Notes: generated from the sequence alone by a model not told the origin. 64,000 nucleotides of DNA from Lentzea xinjiangensis (GCF_900110955.1 NZ_FOFR01000021.1:1-64000), one strand, 5' to 3'; numbered from the stretch's first letter, positions 25,452 through 34,222 are shown. Translations and numbers: made by a program.

Positions 25452-26362
25452 GCGGTCGCTCCCTGGTACTCGACGGTGTCCTTGGTCAGCTCCATGAAGG
25501 CGTCCTCCAGCGAGGGCCGTTGCGGGGTGAGCTCGCTGAGCACGGTGCCGTGGTAGGCGGCGAGCTTGCCGATCTCCTCGCTCGCCAGGCCGGAGACGAC
25601 CAGCGACGCGTCGGGGCCCTCCTTCACGGTGGCGCCGGTCGCGGTCAGCCGGAGCGCGAACTCGGCGGCCTCCGGCGTGCGGACGAGCACCGTGCCCTCG
25701 CCCCGGTCGCGCAGGAACTCCCCCATGCCCGTGTCGGCGATGAGCTTGCCGCGGCCGATCACGACGAGGTGGTCGGCGGTCTGCGCCATCTCGTTCATGA
25801 GGTGGCTGGACACCAGCACCGCGCGGCCCTCGCGCGCCAGGGAGCGCATGAAGTCGCGGATCCAGCGGATGCCCTCGGGGTCGAGCCCGTTCACCGGCTC
25901 GTCGAAGATCAGCACCCACGGGTCACCGAGCAGTGCCGCCGCGATGCCCAGCCGCTGCCGCATACCGAGTGAGAACTCGCCGGCGCGCTTGTGCGCCACG
26001 CTCTCCAGCCCGGTCCTGGCGAGCACCTCGTCCACCCGGCGGCGGGGCAGGCCGTTGCCGGTGGCGAGCGCCAGCAGGTGGTCGCGGGCCTTCCGCGCGC
26101 CGTGCACGGCGCCCGCGTCGAGCAGCGCGCCCACCTCGGTCAACGGCACGGGCAGGTCCCGGTAGCGGCGCCCGCCGACCGCGACGGAGCCGCTGGTGGG
26201 CGCGGCCAGCCCGAGGATCACCTTCATGGTCGTGGACTTGCCCGCGCCGTTCGGCCCGAGGAACCCGGTCACCTGCCCGGGCTCGACGGTGAACGACAGG
26301 TCGTCCACCACGGTGTCGAGGCCGTACCGCTTGGTCAGCCCCCGTACTTCGATCATCGTCAT
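25448..26362 (-). CDS. ABC transporter ATPase (drug/antimicrobial-peptide type)
   Basis: A 304-residue ATPase: Walker A GPNGAGKST, signature FSLGMRQRLG, Walker B VLIFDEP, switch His in VLVSSHLMNE, and a C-terminal extension of about 90 residues as in DrrA/CcmA and bacitracin-type exporters. First gene of the five-gene operon. ATG 26362 is used; ATG 26356 is an alternative. It diverges from the acyltransferase gene across a 200-bp promoter region with repeated motifs. Confidence 0.94.
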   Translation of the reverse strand: MTMIEVRGLTKRYGLDTVVDDLSFTVEPGQVTGFLGPNGAGKSTTMKVILGLAAPTSGSVAVGGRRYRDLPVPLTEVGALLDAGAVHGARKARDHLLALATGNGLPRRRVDEVLARTGLESVAHKRAGEFSLGMRQRLGIAAALLGDPWVLIFDEPVNGLDPEGIRWIRDFMRSLAREGRAVLVSSHLMNEMAQTADHLVVIGRGKLIADTGMGEFLRDRGEGTVLVRTPEAAEFALRLTATGATVKEGPDASLVVSGLASEEIGKLAAYHGTVLSELTPQRPSLEDAFMELTKDTVEYQGATA

Positions 26363-26560
26363 GGGACCGAGCCTGGCGACCCGGTCCGACCGATCCCTGG
26401 GAGTTCCTGGGAGAACCCGGGGAGTCCCGCTGCCCGGTCGTGGTCGTGGTGGCGCATTCCCAGGGAACGCCCAGAACCGGGACCGGCGGCCCGCGGGTTG
26501 CGACGGGAATGCGACGTCACGTGGACGGATCCCGCACACGGGCTCGCCAGAGTCGTCGTC
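26363..26560. promoter_or_regulatory. Divergent promoter region with repeats
   Basis: Between the ABC ATPase and acyltransferase starts. TCCCTGGGA at 26394-26402 is followed by a direct half-copy CCTGGGAG at 26406-26413, and an inverted copy TTCCCAGGGA lies at 26457-26466. These could be binding sites for the operon's own response regulator. No clear -10/-35 boxes are seen. Confidence 0.45.
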
Positions 26561-27754
26561 ATGACCGAAGTCGGTTCGATCGCCACCTCCCGGCAGCCGA
26601 AGCAGCACCTCGCCGCCTTGGACGGCCTGCGGGGTGTGGCGATCCTCGGGGTGCTGCTGTTCCACACCGGCCGGCTGGTGCCCGGCGGGTTCCTGGGGGT
26701 GGACCTGTTCTTCGCCCTGTCCGGGTACCTGATCACCGACCTGCTGCTGCGGGAGGCCGACCGGACCGGCACCGTGTCGCTGACAGCGTTCTGGGGCAGG
26801 CGGGTCCGCAGGTTGCTGCCCGCCCTCTCGGTGGTGCTGGTGGTCGTCACGGTCGTCGTGTGGGTGGTGGCACCGGACGACGTGGTGCGGACGACGCTCG
26901 CGGACGGTCCGTGGGTGCAGCTCAACCTGGTCAACTGGCACCTGCTCGCGGAGTCGGCGAGCTACTGGGACCGGTTCGCCGCGGACCGCGTGTTCGAACA
27001 CCTCTGGAGCATCGCGGTCGAGGAGCAGTTCTACGTGGTGTGGCCGCTGCTCGTGCTGGCCGTCGCGCGGCGGGGACGCCGAGTCCACCGGCAGGTCGCG
27101 CTGACAGCGGCGCTGGTCTGCGCCGGTTCGCTCGCACTGATGATCGTGGTGCTGGACCCTGCCGATCCCACCAGGGTCTACACCGGCACCGACACCAGGG
27201 CGTTCTCGTTGCTGCTGGGCGCCGCGGCCGCCACCCGGCCGGTGCGGGACGTGCTGGCCCGCGCGACCGGCCGGTGGGCCGGAGCCCTCATGGTGCTGCT
27301 GGTGGCCGGGATCGGCACGACGTGGTTGCTCGCCGACGGCGTGAACTCGGTGTGGCTGTTCACCGGTGGGCTCTTCGCCCACTCGCTGTGCTCCGCGCTG
27401 CTGATCGCGCTGTGCGCGCGGAACCGGCACGCCCCGGTTGCCAGAACCCTGTCCTGGCAACCGTTGCGGTGGCTCGGGCAGATCTCCTACAGCCTGTACC
27501 TGTGGCACTGGCCCGTTTTCGTCCTGTTCGACCCGGAAGCGGGCTGGGGCCGCACCGCGCTGGCGTGTGCGGTGTCGATCGGTGTCGCCGCGCTGTCGAA
27601 GTACTTCGTGGAGGACCCGATCCGGTTCCGCGCCACGTGGGCGAGGGGGCGCACGGGTGTGCTCGCCTCCGGCGCGGTCATGGTGCTCCTCGCGCTGTTG
27701 TGGCTGCTGCCGGCACCCTCCCCGGCGACGATCGACCTCACGACCCTGGACTGA
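26561..27754 (+). CDS. Membrane acyltransferase (acyltransferase 3 / OatA N-domain type)
   Basis: A 397-residue protein with about ten spans. The N-terminal motif LDGLRGVAILGVLLFHTGR holds the catalytic His of acyltransferase-3 proteins, and EHLWSIAVEEQFYVVWP is the second conserved block. It lacks the C-terminal SGNH domain that OatA-type peptidoglycan or polysaccharide O-acyltransferases carry. A lipoprotein with a lone SGNH domain is encoded at 30429-31190 and could supply that step. No ribosome-binding site before ATG 26561; the track upstream is promoter, so translation may be leaderless. Confidence 0.9.
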   Translation: MTEVGSIATSRQPKQHLAALDGLRGVAILGVLLFHTGRLVPGGFLGVDLFFALSGYLITDLLLREADRTGTVSLTAFWGRRVRRLLPALSVVLVVVTVVVWVVAPDDVVRTTLADGPWVQLNLVNWHLLAESASYWDRFAADRVFEHLWSIAVEEQFYVVWPLLVLAVARRGRRVHRQVALTAALVCAGSLALMIVVLDPADPTRVYTGTDTRAFSLLLGAAAATRPVRDVLARATGRWAGALMVLLVAGIGTTWLLADGVNSVWLFTGGLFAHSLCSALLIALCARNRHAPVARTLSWQPLRWLGQISYSLYLWHWPVFVLFDPEAGWGRTALACAVSIGVAALSKYFVEDPIRFRATWARGRTGVLASGAVMVLLALLWLLPAPSPATIDLTTLD

Positions 27755-27762
27755 TCACCCGG

Positions 27763-28233
27763 TCACCGGATCAACGGGCAGGTCCGCACCACGTCCGACA
27801 CCGGGGTCGGCTGGACGAAGCGGACCTGCGCCTTCATGGTTCTCGCACCGCCGCTCTGCACGTGAACGCCCAGCGCCGTGCACACGATCTGGTCGATGCC
27901 CCGCGGCGTGACGTCCCCGGCGGTGAGCGGAACCGCCAGCTCGACGACCTCCGGGGTGGTCGTCACCACGACCCGGGTCACCGAGCTGGGCGCGATCTCC
28001 GTGCGCAGCCCCGAATGCCCCGCCCCGGTGAGCAGCAGGCCCACCGCCTCGGCGATCGTGCCGAGGCGGCCAGTCTCGCGCAACTGGGGCCGCAACTCGC
28101 CCCACTCGTCCAGGAAGTACAGCGTCACCCCCGGTGCCACGCCGGTGGGTGCCTCGCTGCTGTCCTCCACCGCGGACGGCTCGATCCCGCACGCCGCGAG
28201 CAGCAGCAACGCCAACGACCACGTCCGCTTCAC
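27763..28233 (-). CDS. GerMN-domain lipoprotein (short LpqB-like)
   Basis: A 156-residue lipoprotein: signal MKRTWSLALLLLAAC with lipobox LAAC (Cys15). The rest matches the GerMN fold ([60 protein letters not shown]). In the MtrA-MtrB-LpqB system, LpqB is a lipoprotein with a GerMN domain and a large propeller that modulates the MtrB kinase. Here only the GerMN part is present. The GTG start overlaps the kinase stop (GTGA). It probably tunes the adjacent kinase from outside the membrane. Confidence 0.83.
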   Translation of the reverse strand: MKRTWSLALLLLAACGIEPSAVEDSSEAPTGVAPGVTLYFLDEWGELRPQLRETGRLGTIAEAVGLLLTGAGHSGLRTEIAPSSVTRVVVTTTPEVVELAVPLTAGDVTPRGIDQIVCTALGVHVQSGGARTMKAQVRFVQPTPVSDVVRTCPLIR

Positions 28234-29645
28234 CTGTCCCCCGACTCCCGTGGCAGCCGCAGCACGAACCGCGCACCACGAGCGCCGGTCCGGTTGCCCG
28301 CCTCGACGTCGCCGCCGTGGAGGCGGGCGTTCTCCAGGGCGAGCGCGAGCCCGAGCCCGCTGTCCGGGGTCCTGGTGCGGGCGGCGTCGGCTTTGTAGAA
28401 GCGGTCGAAGACGTGCGGCAGCACGTGTTCGGGCAGGCCAGGTCCGCTGTCGGTGACCTCGACCAGCACCTCGCCGCCGGACGCCGCGACGACCACGCGG
28501 ACCGGCGGTTCGCCGTGCCGCAACGCGTTGCCGACCAGGTTGGCCACGACGACGTCCACCCTGCGGCGGTCCAGCCGCGCGGGAACCGCACCCGGAGCCA
28601 CCAGCTCCACGCGGTGCGACCAGCCCCTCGCCCGCAGGCAGTCCCGCACGGCGCCGGCCACGTCCAAGTCCTCGACGCGCAACCGGGCGGTGCCCGCGTC
28701 GAACCGCGACACCTCCATCAGCTCCTCGACCAGGGTGACCAGCCGCCTGGTCTCGGTGATGGCGAGCTGCGCGGACTCCCTCGCGTCCGGCTCCATCCCG
28801 TCCGCCGACATCGACAGCACCTCGACCACCGCCGTCAGCGTGCTCAACGGCGTCCGCAGCTCGTGGGAGACGTCGGCGGCGAACCTGCGCGCGTCCGCCT
28901 GCATCCGCCGCAGAGCCGCCATCGACTCCTGCAGCGACCCGGCCATCTCGTTGACGGTCGCGGTCAGGTCCGCCAGCTCGTCCGCGCCACGCGGGTTCGA
29001 CCGCGCACCGAGGTCACCGGCGGCCAGGCGGCGGGCGGTGTCGCGGAGATCCCGCACGGGCCGCAGCACGCTGCCCGCGGCCAGCAGGGCCAGCAGCACG
29101 GCCAGTGGCAGCGTCAGCGCCGCGGTGACGACGGCGGACCTCGCCATGCCGGCGATCTCCCGCTCCACACCGGCGAGGTCCCGTGCGGCGTACACCTCGA
29201 TGCCGGACGGCGTCCGCGCACCGTCCGGCGCGGTGATCATGACCGGTGTGCCGATCAGCAGCCACGGTTCGCCGCCGCCGGTCGTCCGCTGCGTGACCAT
29301 CCGGTTCCCGGTGCGCACGGCGGTGCGCAGCGAGTCGGGAACCAGATCCGCCGCGACGCCATCGGCCGAGCGCAGGCTCCCGTACGTCACCAGCGTGTTC
29401 GCGCCGGCCGCCGACCGCAGCCGCTCGAGCGCACCCTGGTCCGGCGGGTAGGCCAGGCCGGGGGTGACCGCGCCGATCTGCCCCGTGAGGGCCTCGGTGA
29501 GCCTCTGCTCGGAAGACGCCACCAGCGCGGCGCCGGCGGTCCCCGCACCCGACCACGCGGCCACCACCGCGCCGAGCACCGTCACCACCACGAACGCGAC
29601 GAGCAACCGCGACCGCAGCCCGCGTGGCCACAGCGGTCCGCTCAT
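28230..29645 (-). CDS. Sensor histidine kinase, MtrB-like
   Basis: A 471-residue kinase: span at about 12-35, extracytoplasmic domain of about 130 residues, span near 170-195, HAMP (VRDLRDTARRLAAGDLGARS), H-box ADVSHELRTPL, N-box NLVGNALRHG, G-boxes DSGPGLPE and DSGLGLALALENA. It starts at ATG 29645, overlapping the response-regulator stop (ATGA), and its stop overlaps the GerMN lipoprotein start. Gene order and coupling recall mtrA-mtrB-lpqB, but this is probably a paralogue because the lipoprotein is short and the usual neighbours are absent. Confidence 0.93.
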   Translation of the reverse strand: MSGPLWPRGLRSRLLVAFVVVTVLGAVVAAWSGAGTAGAALVASSEQRLTEALTGQIGAVTPGLAYPPDQGALERLRSAAGANTLVTYGSLRSADGVAADLVPDSLRTAVRTGNRMVTQRTTGGGEPWLLIGTPVMITAPDGARTPSGIEVYAARDLAGVEREIAGMARSAVVTAALTLPLAVLLALLAAGSVLRPVRDLRDTARRLAAGDLGARSNPRGADELADLTATVNEMAGSLQESMAALRRMQADARRFAADVSHELRTPLSTLTAVVEVLSMSADGMEPDARESAQLAITETRRLVTLVEELMEVSRFDAGTARLRVEDLDVAGAVRDCLRARGWSHRVELVAPGAVPARLDRRRVDVVVANLVGNALRHGEPPVRVVVAASGGEVLVEVTDSGPGLPEHVLPHVFDRFYKADAARTRTPDSGLGLALALENARLHGGDVEAGNRTGARGARFVLRLPRESGDR

Positions 29646-30316
29646 ACGGGCCCGAACCGGTAGCCGAAGCCGCGCACCGTCTGCACGAACTCCGGGGCGG
29701 CCGGACTGGTCTCGATCTTCGCGCGCAGCCGCTGCACGCAGTTGTCGACGAGCCGGGAGTCACCGAGGTAGTCGTGCTCCCACACCGCCTGCAGCAACTG
29801 CCGGCGGGTGAACACGCGGCCAGGAGCGGCGGACAGCGTCAGCAGCAGCCGCATCTCGGTCGGCGTCAGCGCCACCGGTTCGCCGCGCAGGGTCACCGTC
29901 AACGCCGTGGTGTCCACGTGCAGGTCGCGGTGGACGCGCACACCGCCGGGAACACCGGCCGTCCGGCGCAGCACCGCGCGGATGCGCGCGTCGAGCACGG
30001 TCGGCTGCACCGGCTTGACCACGTAGTCGTCGGCGCCGGCCGCCAGACCGCCCACGACGTCGAAGTCGTCACCCCGCGCGGTCAGCATGATGACCGGCAC
30101 CTCGCTGCCGGTGCGGATGCGGCGGCACACCTCGAAGCCGTCGATGCCCGGCAGCATCAGGTCGAGCACCACCAGGTCCGGAGTGGACGATCGGAACTCG
30201 CGCAGCCCGTCCTCGCCGGTGTCGGCGGTGCGCAGGTCGTGACCGTGCCTGCTCAAAGCCAGCTCGAGACCGCGCCGGACCAAGGGGTCGTCCTCGATGA
30301 GCAGAATCGCCGCCAC
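29642..30316 (-). CDS. OmpR-family response regulator, MtrA-like
   Basis: A 224-residue regulator: receiver with acidic pair in LIEDDP, phospho-acceptor Asp in LVVLDLMLPG, Lys in DDYVVKPV, and a winged helix (TPTEMRLLLTLSAAPGRVFTRRQLLQAVW, ending VRGFGYRFGPV). Family alignment begins directly at GTG 30316; longer open frames upstream have no family-like sequence. No ribosome-binding site precedes it. Divergent from the SGNH lipoprotein gene with 112 bp between, so the two may share control. Confidence 0.92.
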   Translation of the reverse strand: MAAILLIEDDPLVRRGLELALSRHGHDLRTADTGEDGLREFRSSTPDLVVLDLMLPGIDGFEVCRRIRTGSEVPVIMLTARGDDFDVVGGLAAGADDYVVKPVQPTVLDARIRAVLRRTAGVPGGVRVHRDLHVDTTALTVTLRGEPVALTPTEMRLLLTLSAAPGRVFTRRQLLQAVWEHDYLGDSRLVDNCVQRLRAKIETSPAAPEFVQTVRGFGYRFGPV

Positions 30317-30428
30317 GGGTCGAGTATGGACACCGCTCCCCCGGTCCGCCGGTGACCGCGGTTCCCTGCGACACAACCGCGACAAAGCGGCGCGGTCACC
30401 GGGACACGCCACCGGCACCGTCGGACCC

Positions 30429-31190
30429 ATGACCACGACACCACGCTTCGCAGCCGGGCTGATCGGGCTGCTCCTGCTCACCACGGCGTGCTCCGGCCAG
30501 CCGACGACGAGCGGCACGAGCGGCACGAGCGGTGCGACCGGCGCACCGGGGCTCGCGAAGGTGCTGTTCGCCGGCGATTCCGTCGCCGTGGGCGAGGCGC
30601 TGCCCTTGGCCGCCGCGTTCGAGGCGAGCGGCGTCGAGTTCCAGTCGATCGCGGCGGAGGGCGGCGGCAACGTCGTCGGGCCGTTCGCGGACAAGAACTG
30701 GGAGAAGCTGCCCGGGCAGATCAGCGCCGCCAAGGCCACCCTGGTGATCTACCAGCTCACCACGTACGACTGGGGCAGCGCGCAGGAGCAGCGGGCGGCC
30801 TACGAAAGGCTCGTGAAGACGGTGACCGGGACCGGCGCCGGGCTGGTGTTCGTCACCGCGCCCCCGATCAGGCCCGACGAGTTCTACCAGCCGCACCTCG
30901 CCGAGCTGGCCGGCGCGCCCGGCGCCGCGCGGGCAGCCGCGGAGGCGTTCCCCGGCCAGGCCGTCGTGCTCGACGCCACCGGGGTGTGGGGCACCACCTA
31001 CCAGCAGACCAGGGACGGCAAGGCCGACCGCAGCGCCGACGGCATCCACACCTGCCCGCAGGGTGCCGCCCGCTTCACCAAGTGGCTGCTCAGCGAACTG
31101 GCCGAGCGGCACCCCGGTTTCACCCCCGCCGACCCGCGGGACTGGGCCAACACCGGCTGGGCGGCCGACGACCACTTCAAGGGCTGCTGA
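30429..31190 (+). CDS. SGNH-fold lipoprotein hydrolase/transacylase
   Basis: A 253-residue lipoprotein: lipobox LTTAC (Cys21), then a Ser/Gly/Thr linker with repeated SGT units. Block I is FAGDSVAVGEAL (catalytic Ser), an Ala/Gly-rich block II follows (AAEGGGNVVG), and DGIHTCPQGAARF gives the Asp-x-x-His pair. In acyltransferase-3 systems an SGNH domain completes transfer of acyl groups to wall polymers; this protein may be such a detached partner of the acyltransferase at 26561-27754. It could equally be an independent esterase. ATG 30429 is supported by the signal peptide. Confidence 0.82.
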   Translation: MTTTPRFAAGLIGLLLLTTACSGQPTTSGTSGTSGATGAPGLAKVLFAGDSVAVGEALPLAAAFEASGVEFQSIAAEGGGNVVGPFADKNWEKLPGQISAAKATLVIYQLTTYDWGSAQEQRAAYERLVKTVTGTGAGLVFVTAPPIRPDEFYQPHLAELAGAPGAARAAAEAFPGQAVVLDATGVWGTTYQQTRDGKADRSADGIHTCPQGAARFTKWLLSELAERHPGFTPADPRDWANTGWAADDHFKGC

Positions 31191-31234
31191 CCTCCCGGCC
31201 GGGCGGTTCCGGTCCGGCGACGAGTGCACGCCGC

Positions 31235-31254
31235 GGCCCGGCCGGTGCCGGGCC
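31235..31254. terminator. Hairpin between convergent genes
   Basis: GGCCCGG and CCGGGCC pair perfectly around a 6-base loop, 44 bases after the SGNH gene and 14 bases beyond the kinase gene end. Likely bidirectional. Confidence 0.45.
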
Positions 31255-31268
31255 CCGTTGTCCGGTCG

Positions 31269-33017
31269 CTAGGGCACCGACAGGATCCTCATGTTCCACC
31301 ACAGGTCGAGCTTGTCCAGGGTGTTGATGTCACCCGGTGTCTTCAGCGCGCCGATGGTGAGAGCGCCGGTGTCGACCCACCAGACCTCGGCGCTGCCGTT
31401 GTCGAGGAAGCACGTGACGAACTCGCCGGGCCGCGCGCCGGCGGTGGAGCGGTAGTAGAGCGCGTAGTGGATGGGGTCGGACTTGGGCCGGCACCCCCCG
31501 CGCTCGTCGATCCGCGGGATGCCCCGGCTGGTCACGAGCGTCTGGAAGTAGGCGTCCTGGGTGGCGCGGTCGCCGAACAACCGGAACTCGGCCACCGTCG
31601 GCGGGGGGAACCTGGGGTCGTTGGGGGCGTTCGCGTTGGCGCAGCGGACGGTGGCGACCGCGCCGTTGTCCGAGGCGGCGGGCAGGCACGAGTTGGAGGT
31701 CCGGTAGGCGGTCGGCAGGGCGGCCAGCAGCGCGTCGACCTGCGGTGACTTGGTCGTCGCTGTGGTCTTGGCCGCGGTCGTGGTGCTGCGGCTCGTGGGG
31801 CCGGCCGTGCTCGTCGTGGTGCTGGTCGGCGTGACGCTCGACGTGCCCCGGCCGAACGACCTGTCGCCGTTCGTGACGATCAGCACCGTCACGACGATCC
31901 CCACCACGACCGCGAGGACGCCGCCGACGAGGGCGGCCCGTGACGCGGCGCCGGACCGGGTGGGCGGGTGCGCCTGCGGGTGCACGGGCTGGCTGGGCCG
32001 GGCGGGAGCGGGACCGGTCGGGACGCGCGGGAAGGCGGGCGGGGTCGGTGGGCCGTACTGGGCCCCGGGAGCCATCGGCGCGGGGAGTTGCGGCCGCCCC
32101 TGTGGTCCAGAGGCGGTGAGCCGCGGCATGCCACCGGGAGGGCTCGCCAGCGGGGACGGACCGGGCGGGAGCGGCCCGCCCGGCGGGATCGCGCGGGCGG
32201 GTGCGGTCAGGGCCCGGGCCGCCGCCCGTGCGAACGCGCCCGCGGTGGCGTAGCGGTCGGCGGGGTTCTTCGCCATGCCCTTCGCGATGACGTCGTCCAG
32301 CGCCACCGGGACCGCGGGGTTCAGCGGGGACGCCTTGGGCGGCGCCTCGTTCAGGTGCGCCCAGATCTGGGCGGCGGTGCCGTCCGCGGTGAACGGGCGC
32401 CGGCCCGACAGGCACGCGAACAGCACGCAGGCCAGGGCGTACACGTCCGCGCGGCCGTCCACCGGCCCGCTCTCGAAGCGCTCGGGCGCCATGTAGTCGA
32501 GCGTGCCGACCACCGAGCCGGACGCCGTCAGGCCCGTCACGGACGGCGAGACGCTGCGGGCGATGCCGAAGTCCACCAGGTACACGAAGTCGCCGGAGGT
32601 CATGAGGATGTTCGACGGCTTCACGTCGCGGTGCACGAGCCCGTCGGCGTGCGCGGCGTCCAGGGCGCTCGCCACCTGCTCGACGATGCGCACGGCCCGC
32701 GCCGGCTCGATGGTGGCCTCCCCGATGACGTCCGACAGGTCGGAGCCCTCCACGAGCCGCATGTCCAGGTAGAGCCGGCCGTCGATCTCGCCGTAGGCGT
32801 GGATGGGGATGACGTGCGGCTCGCGCAGCCGTGCGACGATCCGCGCCTCCCGGCTGAAGCGGGCGCGGTACTCCTCGTCGTCGTGGTAGCCGGGCGACAG
32901 CCTCTTGAGCGCCACGAACCGGTCGTGCGCCGTGTCGTAGGCCCGGTGCACCTCGCCCATCCCACCGCGGCCGAGCAACTGCTCGATCCGGTACGGCCCG
33001 AACGTCTCTTCCGTCAT
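31269..33017 (-). CDS. PknB-like membrane Ser/Thr protein kinase
   Basis: A 582-residue kinase. Catalytic domain about 1-270: glycine loop LLGRGGMGEVH, Lys in FVALKRL, HRDVKPSN, DFG in LVDFGIARS, and GTLDYMAPERF. Then a Pro-rich linker (about 275-390), a membrane span (VGGVLAVVVGIVVTVLIV), a Thr/Ser-rich stalk and an extracellular domain of about 150 residues with several Cys, not PASTA. Such kinases sense extracellular signals and regulate growth or cell wall processes. The start at ATG 33017 gives the standard short N-terminus before GPYRIEQLLG; the upstream open frame is not family-like. Single gene with no operon partner. Confidence 0.93.
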   Translation of the reverse strand: MTEETFGPYRIEQLLGRGGMGEVHRAYDTAHDRFVALKRLSPGYHDDEEYRARFSREARIVARLREPHVIPIHAYGEIDGRLYLDMRLVEGSDLSDVIGEATIEPARAVRIVEQVASALDAAHADGLVHRDVKPSNILMTSGDFVYLVDFGIARSVSPSVTGLTASGSVVGTLDYMAPERFESGPVDGRADVYALACVLFACLSGRRPFTADGTAAQIWAHLNEAPPKASPLNPAVPVALDDVIAKGMAKNPADRYATAGAFARAAARALTAPARAIPPGGPLPPGPSPLASPPGGMPRLTASGPQGRPQLPAPMAPGAQYGPPTPPAFPRVPTGPAPARPSQPVHPQAHPPTRSGAASRAALVGGVLAVVVGIVVTVLIVTNGDRSFGRGTSSVTPTSTTTSTAGPTSRSTTTAAKTTATTKSPQVDALLAALPTAYRTSNSCLPAASDNGAVATVRCANANAPNDPRFPPPTVAEFRLFGDRATQDAYFQTLVTSRGIPRIDERGGCRPKSDPIHYALYYRSTAGARPGEFVTCFLDNGSAEVWWVDTGALTIGALKTPGDINTLDKLDLWWNMRILSVP

Positions 33018-33219
33018 CGTCCTCGTGTCCCGAGCGCCTTGTCCGTCCGAGTCGACGCGCGCCGACCGCCGCGGGTTCCCCCGGCTGTCCCCCGCCGGTG
33101 GCAGCAGCCTACAAATCCGCAGATCGGCAGGTTCGCGGAGGACGCGGTGCCGCACCCAGGTGACAGGGCCCGGCGGTGGTTGAGGAACGACGGTCAGGTT
33201 CCCGCCTCGGGGCGGCCGG

Positions 33220-33564
33220 TCACTCCCCTGCCGCGCGTGACGGCGGCGTCATCGCGAGCCACTCCAGCTCGGCGGCGAGCACACCGAGCTGGAACCGCGA
33301 CTGCACGCCGAGCATCGACTGCAGGCGCGCGATCCGCCGGTGCAGGGTGCGCAGGCTGACGTCCAGCTCACGGGCGATGGCGCGGTCGGTGGCGCCGGTG
33401 CGCATGAGCCGCAGCAGGTGCTGGGTGGCCTCCGTGGGCTCCCGGCTCGCGGCGGCGGGGTGATCAGCTTCGTCGCCGAGGCGATCACCTCGGGGATGCG
33501 GCACCACGACGGCGGTCAGGTCTCCCGCACGCCGACCGGCACGTGACGTGACAGGGGCGCTCAT
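33220..33564 (-). pseudogene. Truncated LuxR-type HTH regulator
   Basis: A 114-residue frame. Residues 45-105 are a clear LuxR-type HTH (GATDRAIARELDVSLRTLHRRI) with the LQSMLGVQSRFQLG helix found in about 320-residue TrmB/LuxR hybrid regulators. The N-terminal sensor is absent, and the first 44 residues look frameshifted relative to the family: a neighbouring frame at 33450-33490 gives an IASATKLI stretch. An AGGGGA ribosome-binding site precedes ATG 33564, so a short DNA-binding protein may still be made. I treat it as a remnant. Confidence 0.5.
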
Positions 33565-33733
33565 CGGCTTCCCCTACGAGGGCGCGTCCACCCAGCGGGG
33601 TGTACGACCACCGCCGGTGTAACTCGGGTCACAGACATGAGGCGACGGTAGGCAGGACTATTGGCGACTGTCAATCAAAAGTCGGCGCTTCGTCGTCAAA
33701 TTGAGTCCGTCTTCAGATCGATCATCGCCATTA

Positions 33734-33755
33734 CCTCCCCGCTCAGGTGGGGAGG
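33734..33755 (+). promoter_or_regulatory. Hairpin covering a ribosome-binding site
   Basis: CCTCCCC at 33734-33740 pairs with GGGGAGG at 33749-33755, which contains the ribosome-binding site of the GTG at 33763. It would block translation of that remnant frame. Confidence 0.35.
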
Positions 33756-33762
33756 ACACCGC

Positions 33763-33822
33763 GTGACGATCAGGGCGTCGGTGGTCGACGAGCAGGCCAT
33801 GATCCGCGGAGTGAGGCGCCGC
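33763..33822 (+). pseudogene. Remnant: N-terminus of a NarL-type response regulator
   Basis: GTG 33763 with a GGAGGA ribosome-binding site opens VTIRASVVDEQAMIRGVRRR, the start of NarL/FixJ receivers (normally VTIRVLLVDDQAMIR). The usual second Asp is Glu and the frame then degenerates. Only about 20 residues remain. Confidence 0.5.
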
Positions 33823-33830
33823 AGCGCCGC

Positions 33831-34088
33831 GTCGTCGGGCTTGCCCGGCGCACGGCCACCCCCGCGGTTCTGGTGCTGCTCACCCAGTGGCGGTTCGGCC
33901 TCGCCGCGGCACTGGTGGCGCTGTGCGCCGGGTGGGTGTTCGCGCCGGTGCCGGGCGGCGAGGGGCAAGAACGGCTGTGGACACCGCCGGAGTCGTTGGC
34001 GGGCAACGCTTACGTGTTCGTCGCGCTGGCGGTGCCGGGGCTGCCGGGAGTTCGGCTGGTCCGTGCCAGGCAGCCGGCGCCACGGTGA
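33831..34088 (+). pseudogene. Fragment of a small membrane protein, or hypothetical
   Basis: A coding-like frame ending at TGA 34086-34088 reads two hydrophobic helices (VLVLLTQWRFGLAAALVALC and AYVFVALAVPGLPGV) around a polar loop. No start codon with a ribosome-binding site is seen, and it directly follows the broken response-regulator start in another frame. It may be the tail of a sensor or membrane protein. No family recognised. Confidence 0.35.
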
Positions 34089-34222
34089 TCCGGCGCCACG
34101 GTGATCCGTTGCCACCCGCCCCCGCGGCAATCCGACCTCGCAGCGATCCGCACCTGCACCCACCCCTGTGAGCCCGCGCCGCGGCAGCCCGTCCTCGCCA
34201 CCAGCCCGGACTCAGGGCCCGG

